Program-made: the position numbers and the translations under genes
Part shown: piece by piece, positions 32,019 through 42,998 of the stretch
Layout: each line of letters opens with the position of its first letter
Numbering within the stretch: position 1 is the first letter of the stretch
The notes under the pieces: generated by a model
Seen by the model: only the letters and a program-made list of their open reading frames with translations
What the model was told of the DNA's origin: nothing
Databases searched by the model: none
From: Tipula vernalis
Lineage: Eukaryota; Arthropoda; Insecta; Diptera; Tipulidae
Reading direction: 5' to 3'
Length of the DNA: 64,000 bases
Assembly (NCBI GenBank): GCA_958295665.1
Contig: OY282560.1
Span: forward strand, 270,669,315-270,733,314

Positions 32019-32781
32019 CCCTCTAGCAGGTATTTTCGCTTTTAAACGGAGCACAGAAAACATGAATAATAAATAGAAAATTATTATTTGCTCTTATACT
32101 CCTTTGCACAGAATTACGTTTTTATAAGTTGTTATGTGCGTTAACGGTTATATTATTTACGCATTTCAAACACTTCAGTTAAATATTTATGTGAACAAAA
32201 TTGGGCAGACAAATATTTAATTGTCGCGACACAATATCCATCTACAGTGCAGTATATTCTTGGTGCGCTTGAGAGACACCATTCAAGTATAACGCCAAAT
32301 GTTAACAGTACTTGGGAGGAGTACTTCGAGTGCAAAAAGCTAAGAATGTAAAATGTAGAAAAGATCGATACGTCGTGTGAGCGATGATAGCTGACATAAC
32401 AAGGCTATAGTAAAAAAGTTTGCATTGCTCGAAACAAGAAAACGTATCTCGCTTGGTTTAACGCAAGTGTGTTAGTAAGTTTTAAAAAGCTTCGTTTGCA
32501 ATTGAGAGATATGTATGTATAAACAAAATTATCTCACATCGAAAGCATTTACTGAAAGGCGCAATGGACCCTTGTGTTTCTGAAATATTAGTATGCATTC
32601 GTGAAACTAAATATTATTAGACTGGCGGTTGGTGCTTTTACAGTTCAACCGGGACTTAGAATTTCAATTAGTGATGTTTTAGTATTATATAATCTTTGTT
32701 AATGTAATAATATGTTAGTAATTTTAACCTGAGATACCCTTCCATAATTTTCCCCGTCAGAAAAAATTGCCTGCTAGAGGG
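32019..32781. mobile_element. Non-autonomous piggyBac-type element, TTAA-flanked
   Basis: TTAA (32015-32018) is followed by CCCTCTAGCAGG, and CCTGCTAGAGGG (32770-32781) is followed by TTAA (32782-32785). The 12-bp inverted ends starting CCC and the TTAA duplication are the piggyBac signature. 763 bp with no transposase frame. Part of the interior, about 32360-32480, resembles the interior of the MITE at 57580-57998. Confidence 0.85.
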
Positions 32782-32785
32782 TTAA

Positions 32786-35699
32786 AGTAAATAATATTCC
32801 ATGCAAAGTCCAACAGTTAAAACGCTTAACACAAAACAATAACGTTTTATGATGAGTGATTTTCTCATTCAAAAGCTAATTAGTTGCTTAAAACATTTAA
32901 TATATTTTGGTTACTTTTTCGTTAGTTCGTAAAACAATTTAGCTGTAATAATATTTAATTTAGGACAAATAGTTAAAATTGTTATCTATTATGCTATTTA
33001 GCTGTTACATATATTAAAACCATCTTTTAATTTAGTTTTTCTTCTCATAAAAATGGCTGCATCATTTATCTGGTTAAAAAAGTTCGACAAAAACAACTTT
33101 ATCACATGCAAATATTAAAAAAAGCCAAAATTCAGCTTTTAGTTGATTACCAAAAGCTTTTTAACACATTTGGATTTATTTTTCAGGAAAAATAAATTTT
33201 TCGAAAAAAATTTTGATTTTAATTTTATTATTAATATCAAATATTTTTAAGTCGCGTTTTCCTTCTCTGACCTACTTTTTCAAACTGGTCGATGAAATTT
33301 GTTTCCCGTTTATTTTTACGATTAATAATCACAAGTAAAGTCATATGTCCTTGTCAATATTTCATAAAATATTTGTGACATTTATTATTGAAGTATAGAA
33401 AACATATTTAAAATGACATCATTAAAATTGTAGATGCATTTATAGAAATAGGTTTTTACCAATCATTTAGCAACAAATTGTTATTGTTACAATAATTTTC
33501 AAAATAATAGCTCTTTAGTTATTTCTGACTGTTTTGCTATTTTGAAACCGATTCCCTTAACTACGTGTTTGCTGCTATAACATTAATTTTTCTTATGTAA
33601 CTATTTTGCGTGAAGCACAGAGAAACTGCAAATATAATATTTTTGCTATTTGGGAACCTATATTTTTAAATAAATCAAACTGCTGTCTCAAAAGTAATTT
33701 ACCATTTATTACGAGTATGCTGTTTGACGTTGCTATAACATATCAGCAAGCAAACTACGATTACCATTTTTGCTGCTATTACGTCAACAAACTGACGTTT
33801 TTGGTTATTTTTTAAGAAGTTATTATAACTAAATTGCTGTGAATTTTAGAAGGCATAACGTTTTGACAACTCCAAATTGTTACTTGGGTTGCTTCCTTTG
33901 AAAAACTTCAAAATATCTAAGTTTGCTGCAGATAGTAAATAAAGTGATTGTTTATAATTATGGTTTATATTAACATAAGCACATACAAATCCAGAGGATA
34001 CGAGTACAGGAAAACAAATTGTTTGCATTACTTGAAAAAAACTACTTCAAATAATGAATATAATAATGATAAAAAACCATCCTCGTACCGTAGAATAATT
34101 AATACGTAGATAATCGAAAAATTATTCCTCCGCATCTCATTGATGTGCTGGTATCTTCTTGGGTCAATGTGCCTGCGACATAGTACCCGTATAATGTACG
34201 GGGGATAAAACGCTGACCCTGAGTGTCTAAATCACACTCCCACTACCTCAATATTTGTTTGGTATAGTTCGAAAAATATTTCAAAATAATAATTGGCACG
34301 CAATTATAAAGAAGTTGGAGAGCACTGCTATTAAAACTTAATTTTGTGTACTAAGTACATAGAAACAGAAAATTACATTTTTATGTAGATCTTCATTCTG
34401 TTTGTAGCAAATATGTGGAACACATAATTAATGACCAAACACAAACACTTAATGTATTAAATATAATGAGTTCACAAATGTATGTAGGAGTGTATATACA
34501 TAAAACTAAAATTGGCTACAACATTGTTTTTTTTTTTGTTCTCGTAATAAATAAACTAATCCTATTAAAAGTTCAATGAACAGATAAAATTGAAATAAAT
34601 AAAAAAGCCCTTTTGAAAGATTAAAATATAGATTTTTTTTGTTGTTATTTGGTTTAGCTTTTTATATTTTGAATTTAAGCTCATTTTCCATTTTTTTTTT
34701 GTTTTTTTGTTCACAACTAACAGAGAAGAATAGACGAAACAAGATTAATTTTATTTTTTGTTTTGTTATTTCACAGGATTATTAATGGTATGATATTCTA
34801 AACGTCTTTCTGGTTATTGGAAGCATTTCCTTTTCAGCTAGAGTAAAAAAAAATAAAAACAAAATTATCCAACTTCATACTAAAATGGAATCAATCAATA
34901 ATATAAAAAATAATTTATCAAAGGTTCACAATAAAATTATAATAAAAAAAAAATGATTGATTCTTGACATCCCGTTTAAAATTGGTATTCAACAAACTTC
35001 TACACATTGAAAACAAGATATTTGTATGTATTTGTGTGTATACTTACGATAGAACAGTTTTGATGAATATTAATGGAAAATTAAAAAAAAAAAAAACTAA
35101 TGTTATTCTTTCTTCGTAGCATAAAATATTAAATCTGATTAATTCTACTTTTCTAAAAAGATTTATAAATTTTTCCCAAAAAAAATGTCTCAGACTACAA
35201 AAACAAAAATCAATAATCCATTAAGAAATATTTAACGAATTTAGATAAATTGATAGATATACTATAAAGCTGTTTATGTATGTGTATATGGATAAAAAAG
35301 AAATAAATCTAAATTGATTCTGGAAAATGGAATTATTTTAATGATTCAATGGAGTTTTGATTGAACGCAAATTGTATGATATAATAGAAGAGGGTAAATA
35401 CAAATTCCACCATTTTTGGGAAATTTTATAAATGCCTTTTGAATTTAAATGATCTAGCAATTTAATTTTTGTGTTTTGTAAATTCATTAAATTAACGTCC
35501 TCAGTCCTCCCTGTAAATCTTTATGAATTTCTTCTTTTTCGGAAACATAATTAAGTTTAAATTTGTAATGTTGAAGCAGAATAATAATTTTGAGATACAA
35601 TTTTCCACTCAGGTTCGTGGTGATTGGTTAAATAAACCTATTTTCCATTTTTTACAAGGAAATTTTTTAGTAAAAGGTACACGTTGATCGTATGATAAT
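32786..35699. other. AT-rich, no gene
   Basis: No coding region supported. Small frames at 33606-33815 and 33846-34028 look like chance. GTTACTTGGG at 33879-33888 is the inverse of CCCAAGTAAC at 30514-30523, and AATTTAGCTG-type motifs recur at 30738, 32938, 32997 and (inverse-like) 33510. Homopolymer runs are common at 34.5-35.1 kb. Confidence 0.35.
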
Positions 35700-35990
35700 G
35701 ATTAAGAGTTGTTTATTCAAAATATTACCCATTATTAGTTATATATTTTTCCCATCTTTCTGGCAATGCTTTTGAGGCAAACCAGTTATCAAGCTATTTT
35801 CGGCATTTTCGTAGGAAGTAAAATACTCCTGTGCAAGCCCGTGTCCCATCGATGGAATTAAATGATAATCGGACAAAACCAAGTCTGGCGAGTAACCAGC
35901 ATGTCAAAGTATTCTCCAATTAACTGCTTCCAACGTTTTCTTAATCGGTTTTGCTTTGTGTGATGGTGTATGGTCGGTGTTCACCTTAGA
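35700..35990 (-). pseudogene. mariner transposase C-terminal fragment
   Basis: The minus strand reads KPIKKTLEAVNWRIL, then GYSPDLVLSDYHLIPSMGHG (about 35840-35900), LAQEYFTSYENAENSLITG and LPQKHCQKDGKNI before a TAA. YSPDLAPSDYHLF is the hallmark of mariner transposases, and its final Asp is the third catalytic residue (DD34D). The N-terminal two-thirds are missing and a stop (IL*H) interrupts. Ends not found. Confidence 0.85.
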
Positions 35991-37477
35991 GTATTAAAAT
36001 ATACTAGGGGGTACAGCCCGTGCTAGGACGGATACAATTTTGAGAATAACTATAGTAATAATAATTGATATTTTTTTTGATATTTTTTTATCGATATTTC
36101 TCAGCCGAGTAAAAGTACCTCGAGGTTAAAGGCTTTTAAGGATGATTGTACCTAAATAAACCTTAAACCAAAGAGTAAGGGGTTTTCAGAATGATGTTAC
36201 ATGTGTTGGGGCATCACACAAAACCTTACAGACCCACAAAAAGGCACAGCCTCGGTTTTTATAAAAATAAAAAAAACGGATAAACAAAACTAACATGAGT
36301 TGAGCAGAGTCGAACCTCAGACAAATGTTTTACCGAAAAATGTTCATGTCTTACTACAACTGACAATATAAGAATTTTTAAATAATTTGTATAGTAGTTG
36401 CATATATTTAGGCGCATCTTAAAAGCTCACCATCTATTTTTTTGTGTAATTACTGTAGTAACTATAAAGCGCAATATTTAATTTAAAGTAAAATATTTGG
36501 TTAGTACATAAATAATAAAAAAATAATAATAAAACTTTAAAAAAACTAAAAAATTGGAAAGAAAAAACTTTAAGGAGAAACGAACCAAAGACTTTTGTAG
36601 TCAAGAAATCAAATTTAATTGTCATTGTTATTTTGGTACGTTACAGCCTGACCAACAGAATCCGGGGTCTCCTTAAGTTCATTGTTATTATTATATATTC
36701 CAATCACTTTAGAGAAATCTTTAACCACGTAAATAATTCAAAGAAATTATGTCTAGTTGTCAGTTTCATTCGTGTTGGTTGCTTTGGTTTACTTTACGGT
36801 TTCGATAGAAAAAAAATGTAGAAAAACCCTAATTGTCTAGTGCTGCCATCTTAAAGCTTTAGGATACAAAATTTTATATTTTTCAATTCCTTATGATAAA
36901 AATAAATAATAATAATAATAATAAATCGAACCCAATACAAAATTTTATGTTTTTCAATTCGTTTACAATACAAAATTTTATGTTTTTCAATTCGTATTAA
37001 ACCAATAAAATGCCGTTATGAAAAAAAAATATTATTAAAATTAATTCGGACTTGTGCATCGAACCCGAAACGTTTTCTGTAACAAAACATTGTCATTGTC
37101 AAATCGTCAGAGTCAGTGAATGAATTGGGCAATTATATATTAGATTGACCTTGAAGGAGGTCATAATTTCAAAATCAAAGGAGAATGGGGCCGCCTAGAT
37201 TTTTTTTTGTGATTTTTAGAGCTATAGCATGAGGCTCTAGGGCATTGGGAAGTAGTTTTCCATAACAATTTTAGAAAATTTAGTACAACTTAAGCATCGT
37301 ATTATAAGAGATAGAGAGAGGGTAAAAATCAAAATATACATATGTTAAAGAGAATATAAAAGCGTGAGCCATGAAATGCCAAAAATGGTTTTTGTTTTTG
37401 CCAATTTTTGTGTTTACATCGGTAATAATCGTGTCTTATATTGAAATTATCAGTGAAATTTAATAAATAAATACAAA
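35991..37477. other. Non-coding with box-B-like motifs and a short tandem repeat
   Basis: Four minus-strand sequences resemble the tRNA/SINE box B GGTTCGANTCC: inverses of GAGTCGAACCTC (about 36309), GAAACGAACCAAAG (about 36576), ATCGAACCCAAT (about 36926) and CATCGAACCCGAAA (about 37059). Between them, ACAAAATTTTATNTTTTTCAATTC occurs three times (about 36867, 36938, 36968), and (AAT)n lies at about 36903-36924. No gene supported. Confidence 0.4.
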
Positions 37478-37578
37478 ATGCCTAAAGAAATTAAGTGCTG
37501 TGTATATACTTGTGCTAATTCTATTAACGTGGAAAATAATGAGGGCCATAATAGCTCAGAATTTGTTAGTTTTTCTAG
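37478..37578 (+). CDS. Possible first exon of a THAP-domain gene
   Basis: ATG at 37478 opens MPKEIKCCVYTCANSINVEN and ends ...SSEFVSFSR at a consensus donor AG|GTAAGT (37579). The Cys pattern CC-x3-C near the N-terminus, a short loop and an F-x-x-F-P/S-R block just before an intron are usual for the first exon of THAP zinc-finger proteins, including P-element transposases. The later Cys and His of the C2CH finger would lie in exon 2, which I could not find in the next 1 kb. It may be a host gene start, a transposase remnant or chance. Confidence 0.4.
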
Positions 37579-39549
37579 GTAAGTTTTATTTAAAATTCTT
37601 GAGCATTTATAATACCAGTCAACGCTAGAAAATTAATTATTTTTGAATTATTATACTGTATTGCACTTTATTAATATAACGGATGTCCGGTTTTTGTAAA
37701 GTGAACCAATTTATTATTATTTACCAATTTTTTATTATTTGTTTCGTGGTTTTCATAAAAAAATGCAGTGTCGGGGAATATTTTTTTTTCTGTGGTGGTA
37801 GTATATACGATCCAAAACATTAACGTGTTTAACTATTTCATTTTATTTTGATAATTCTGTATTATTAAACGGTTTCCTAAATTAACTGTTTTAATTATTT
37901 ACGAAACGTTTAGTTTCTTTTAGTACGATGCAAATGGGATTTTAAAATGATTTTTGGAAGAAGTTTTGGAATATGGAAAATTGGGAAGGAACTTGGTAAT
38001 TTATTTTCAAATTAATCTATTTTGAATTTATTCTAAATTTTTCATAGAATTATTAACTACCGTTAAAATTTAACGTACGGATTTCATTATGCTGCCCCTG
38101 ACTATTTTGATATCTGAATAGGAAACACTGACAACTGAGATAACAAGATGTGCAAATTATTAGGCTTCTAGATTTATTCTAAAAGCTAAAATATTTTTCT
38201 TTAGAATATTTTGAATTGATGGGAATTGTCAAGTAAAAGAAACATTTTAAATATACAGAAATATATCTCTCGATGAAAAGATTTCTTAAAAAATGTCGGG
38301 AGGGGGCGGGGGAAGGCTTGACTCTTTCTTGACTTTAATATTAGCATTAAAATATTCGGACTTAAAAGAAAAAAAGTAATTCCATTATTTACAGTATATA
38401 CAAAATCTCTTTGAATTTATTGGTTCAGTATATTCAAATGATGATCCAAAGTTACAAAATTGTGTCGAACCATTTCCAAAATCTCTTTGAATTTATTGGT
38501 TTTAATGAATTCGAATGATGAGAATTTTCTAAAAATTTCCACAAATAATGTTGAACCCATTGACTAACGGTAAATCATACTGAGATTGCTTCCTAACTGG
38601 CAACATTTAACTTAATGTTTTCTTGAATTTATATGATATTCAACAAAAGTTAGTCATTTTCACTTCAAGTATCGCAGGGGTTGTAAAATCCAAGCGAATT
38701 TTCAAAAAACTTCCACAAACAATGTTGAACCCATTGGCTAACGGTAAATCATAATGAGATTGATGCATAACATATAATTTTATATTTCGAGCCTACCAGT
38801 AAATTAAGTTTTCCAGTACTATACTAGGGTTTAAAAAGTCCAATAGAGTTTCTTAAGTTTTTGCACAGATATAACAGAATCTAAACTTCTAATTTTATAA
38901 TTGGGATGTGTAGCTCGCACAGTAATTTCCGGTAGAACGAATTGGGAGCACATTAAAGACGAGCGATGCTGCTCTTGTGGTTAATGTTGTGAATCGCGCA
39001 AAAATACAACTTTTTTTTTTTTTTTGTAGGGGACAAGTGACTGTTGCCTTGCATGACATGCTAGTGGAACTTACTTCAAATTTAACAGTCCAAAATTTTA
39101 AATTTATAACGAAAACAGTGAATATACAATTAAAACTATTAACATTTAAAAACAGCATCATTTTTAAACGATCGTTAAATGAAAACATGTGTTTTTCATT
39201 ATTTTAAAAATGTTCTTACATTATTTGATGAAAAAGGGAATATATCGTTTTCGTCACTCGTTCTAAATGTGCGCCACCTATAAAGAAAAGGGAATTAATT
39301 TCATTTAAAAAAAAAAAAAGAAGCGCGTTGGATTTAGCGCTTTAATCGGTAAAATTTATAAATTTTTTTGGCTAGTTAAAAAGTGATTTAATCACGTTTC
39401 TCTGTCATCTCATAAGATGCTTCATAAAATCTGATGCGACGTTACTCCAAACTGTTCTATTAACACCCCGCTTTTATTTTCTGTTTAGAATACTAATTTT
39501 GTGAAGAACCAATTGAAGTCAATAAATCATAACTGGATATTGATCTTTA
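37579..39549. other. Mostly non-coding; diverged direct duplications
   Basis: AAATCTCTTTGAATTTATTGG occurs at about 38403 and 38480. A block with AATGTTGAACCCATTG and TAACGGTAAATCATA occurs at about 38547-38581 and 38721-38756. The GC-richer piece 38895-39000 is not recognised. Nothing else is supported. Confidence 0.4.
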
Positions 39550-39811
39550 CCAGGATAGCGATTCCGACTGCATTTTGGATCATTTTCTTAAGCATGATTT
39601 TTAGCCTTAATTTAGGCAATAAAAATATATATATATATAAACCATTATTAATTGATAATGGCCAATCACTAAAAATGTAATAAAAAAAATTATTTTGTTT
39701 TAATTTCTACAATATTATTTTATGATCGTTGTTTCAATGGATACAGTTGACCTCCAATTTACAAAACGTATTCGATTAAAAGATCCCATCGTTTAGTGAA
39801 ATTGTCTTAGG

Positions 39812-40619
39812 GTCTGCTCGATTACTGTGGTAATTATTTTCCCGTTGTAGTTTTTGACATTTTAATGTTAAAACATTCCTTTCTTTTTTGGACGTTTATT
39901 GTGAAAATGCAAATTGAATAAATTAACAGTTTTCGATTGTTGATATTACATATTCAAATTTCATTTATCTTATTTTGATTAATAAAAAGGGACGAATTTG
40001 ATCATAAATAATTATTCTTATATAGTTTTCATATTAATTCTAAAAATCTTTTATTATTCTCTGGTTTGAGAACTTTCCAGATTCTTGATCGTTGTACAAA
40101 TTTACGATATTGAGTTAATCTTGTCATAAGACAATTGCCATAAAATGAGAAATTCCCTAAAGGTTTTAAATTTATATTTTTTCTTGTGGAGAAATAGCCA
40201 ACATTTTAATAATCATTTTAATAACACCAAATAATCCCATGGTTCGACACGTGACATTGAGCTAATACATTTGTTGGATAGCCTGTGATCCTACTTATAC
40301 ATAGTCATAGATATTCATAGCATTAATGCGAAAGTTCAGAGCAACAGTTACTGAAATAGTACATAAAATCCATTTTATGACGAATCACTAAATAAAATAC
40401 ATTTACTTAGTTTAGATTTTTTTATATTTGTATATAATATTAATTAATTTAAATTAAATTTTGTAAAATCTAAATTAAACAATTTTATATTTAATTCTTT
40501 CCTTTCCTTCAAATTCTACCATGGTGTAAGACTGTGGTAATTTGAATGAGTGCGTTTTATGGCGTGTTTTACGTCAAAAACCACAACGGGAAAATTATTA
40601 TCACAGTATTCGAGCAGAC
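39812..40619. mobile_element. Insertion A in left arm: 808-bp MITE
   Basis: GTCTGCTCGATTACTGTGGT... and the inverse end ...ACAGTATTCGAGCAGAC form inverted repeats of about 45 bp with several differences. The flanks TCTTAGG and TCTTATA are near-duplicates. The right arm of the large inverted repeat carries the uninterrupted site (GTCTTAAATTGAAACC in inverse), which proves insertion. No frame inside. Confidence 0.88.
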
Positions 40620-40668
40620 TCTTATATTGAAATCAACATTTCGTGAATATTGTATAATTCGTTCTAAA

Positions 40669-41054
40669 GTGATTTACCCATTGAAAAACGAAAAGAAAAA
40701 TCGGATTTAGTTTTTTCAATATAATTCCAAAATTATTGCTTTATTTTCACTAAAATCTTCTCGTTTTTGATCGAGTATACCATACAATACTATTTTCAAT
40801 TTAAAAAATTCAAAAACATTTTTAATTGGCTGAGAAAATGAAAATTTAATTTTTTCGGTTCTAAACAATTTTTTTCGGACGAAAAAAATTAAATTTTCAT
40901 TTTCTCAGCTAATTAAAATTTTTTAATTGAAAATAGTATCCTATGCTACACTCGGTCAAAAACGAGAAGTTTTTAGCGAAAAAGCAATAATTTTGGAATT
41001 ATATCGAAAAAATTAAATCCGATTTTTCTTTTCGTTTTTCAATGGGTAACGCAC
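40669..41054. mobile_element. Insertion B in left arm: 386-bp near-perfect palindrome
   Basis: Two arms of about 190 bp are inverse copies, from GTGATTTACCCATTGAAAAACG to its inverse ending TTACGCAC-type sequence (41041-41054). Shared blocks include AAGAAAAATCGGATTTA and AATTCCAAAATTATTGCTTT. The loop is only a few bases near 40866. Absent from the partner arm at the same site. Confidence 0.9.
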
Positions 41055-41510
41055 TTATGGGTTCATAAATGTACTTATAAAAGTTATTGATCATTTAATT
41101 GGAAAAATCTAAGTTAATGTGATTTGATCGCACATAGCGGACTTAACGTAATATTAGGGGTTCGCCGTACATATTTGAGATATTATGTATGTAAGTATGT
41201 AGGTAATTTTTTTTTTCGCTTGTATTTATGTACATATATGTAAATACATTACATTCAAATGAATTTATCAATATTGGAAAATTTTGGTTATTAAGGTTAA
41301 TGCGTTTAATCTTTAATAAGATTTAATTCCCTTATTAGAACTTTGATAATTTATTCGTCTGGTTGGTGTTCTTCATATAAAAATTTTACTTACAATTAGT
41401 GAGTCTATAAATCATTATAACAAGTTAGGTTTTTCTTGCATTTTAGATGGAAGAACTAGTTATTATATACAAATACCACTAAAAATCAAACAAATTGTAC
41501 ATTATGATGT

Positions 41511-41829
41511 ATATTCATGTGGTCATCTGGTATTCATTTTTTCACGGTTTCCAAATTTTTGATTGACTCCAGATAAATTCTGCTGGAACTTATTCGAATT
41601 TATCTTAAACAACTATTTTCAGGAAAATGTTTGATTGGTTTAGAAAATTGAATATTAATTTTTTCGGACAGAGAAACACATTTGGTACAGAAAAAATTGA
41701 ACTCCCATTTTCCAGTAGATTCGACAAATTTCCAGAAAAAGTTAGCTCAAATAAAGTAATATTTGGAAATAATTGTGACAAAAATGATGCGTTTTTGTTT
41801 TATTTTTTTTATGGATTTAGGGTTTTACT
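41511..41829 (+). other. Segment between two inverted-repeat blocks; small unassigned frame
   Basis: A frame from 41627 (MFDWFRKLNINFFGQRNTFG) runs to 41893, partly through the next repeat block. It has no recognisable domain and AT-driven composition (Phe, Asn, Lys). Probably chance. Confidence 0.25.
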
Positions 41830-41965
41830 AAATAACAATAAATTAAAGAATTTTGATAATATTAAGGTATCTTGCACTATAAATATAATTTAAAAATTAT
41901 AAATAAAAAATGCAGGGTGTGTCAACAAAAGTGTGCGATGAAAAATTTTAATTTGAAAACCCTAG
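41830..41965 (+). repeat. Second inverted-repeat block (partner 51215-51350)
   Basis: AACAATAAATTAAA...GTATCTTGCACTATAAATAT and AAAGTGTGCGATGAAAAATT match the inverse of 51215-51350 over about 135 bp. It lies just inside the large left arm, so it may be the arm's continuation. Confidence 0.8.
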
Positions 41966-42998
41966 TCTTAAAATACAATTTTTTTTTTTTAATTTAATTA
42001 TGGTCGCCTATCGAAAAATCGTAAACGAGGTGTAAAAATTCAAACATGAAGCTCATTTGGATTGCTTGGAATCCTTTGCTATATAGACCCATCTCAAGGA
42101 GGTATGATATAAGTGGAGAATATCTTAAGTGATTCAATGTAATGGGACGTTTATTGAGCGGTGGTTTCGGACGTATTAATTGATTTGCTCAAAGTAAATT
42201 AATAATAATAATTATAAATCTGTAGTGAATTTTAATAAAGTAATCTTTATAATATTATTATTAAATTTAGAAGAATAACAAAATAGTTATTGTGAGTTGT
42301 TGATAGTTCCAGTGAACTTTGATAATGTTATCTAAAATTATTCCAATCTGAAAGTCAAAATTTATTAACTAAATTGGTCTCTATATGTTGAATTGTAAAA
42401 TAAAATAAAATAAACTTTAAAAAACTTAATATAAACTAAAATATTCTATTATTTATGTAGTAATACTAAAGTGTTGAATATTAATGACTTAGCCAACGAA
42501 CGTTGTGACCTTTATTTATGACACCAATACCAATATTGGTCTTTACACATAAATGTGATTATGCAAATATTTAATTACAGGAAAACAAACTGCACTCAAA
42601 TTGTGTTAACCCGTATTACCATTAATAATACAGTTGATGTTATTCCAATTATTGTGCTCAAACGAAAATTTATAATAAGTTTGCAACGAATTCAGTAATA
42701 GAAATATTTTAAAACTATGTATTTGTTAAGCTGAGATCAATCATAAACAGTTTCTGTGAATTATAGATAATAATCCAGTAATGGTGAATTTTATGTATTT
42801 TATTCGAGCCTGAGTGTTAAAATCTATTACATAAAATGGAAGCGTTCCCAGCATTTAAATTGTAAAGTTATATTGAGATCTTTAAATATAGTATAAACTT
42901 CACAAAACATAAATATTAATAAAATATAATCTATGCTGTCACAAAAATTATTTAATTTTTTCGACTTTTTGTGTTTTACCAAAAACCACTGAAATGCG
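41966..42998. other. AT-rich, no gene
   Basis: No coding frame supported. CACCAATACCAATATTGGT near 42519 holds a short palindrome. Nothing else noted. Confidence 0.35.

Larger units (their letters stand above)
39550..41510 (+). repeat. Left arm of a large inverted repeat (partner 54130-54935)
   Basis: Once its two insertions are removed, the arm matches the inverse of 54130-54935. Landmarks: GATAGCGATTCCGACTG (39554), AAGCATGATT...AGCCTTAATTTAGGCAAT, GATCCCATCGTTTAGTGAAA (39783), GATCGCACATAGCGGNCTTA (41127), TTCGCCGTACATATTTGAGA and AAAAATCAAACAAATTGTAC (41484). The match is interrupted by small indels. The arms enclose about 12.6 kb of mixed transposons. I could not identify outer target duplications. 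Confidence 0.85.

Noticed and set aside
34500..35100. Poly-T and poly-A runs as retroelement tails
   Set aside because: No coding or duplication evidence beside them. They look like ordinary AT slippage.
36000..37100. Intact tRNA genes
   Set aside because: Box-B-like motifs are present but no box A at the right distance and no cloverleaf could be drawn by eye.
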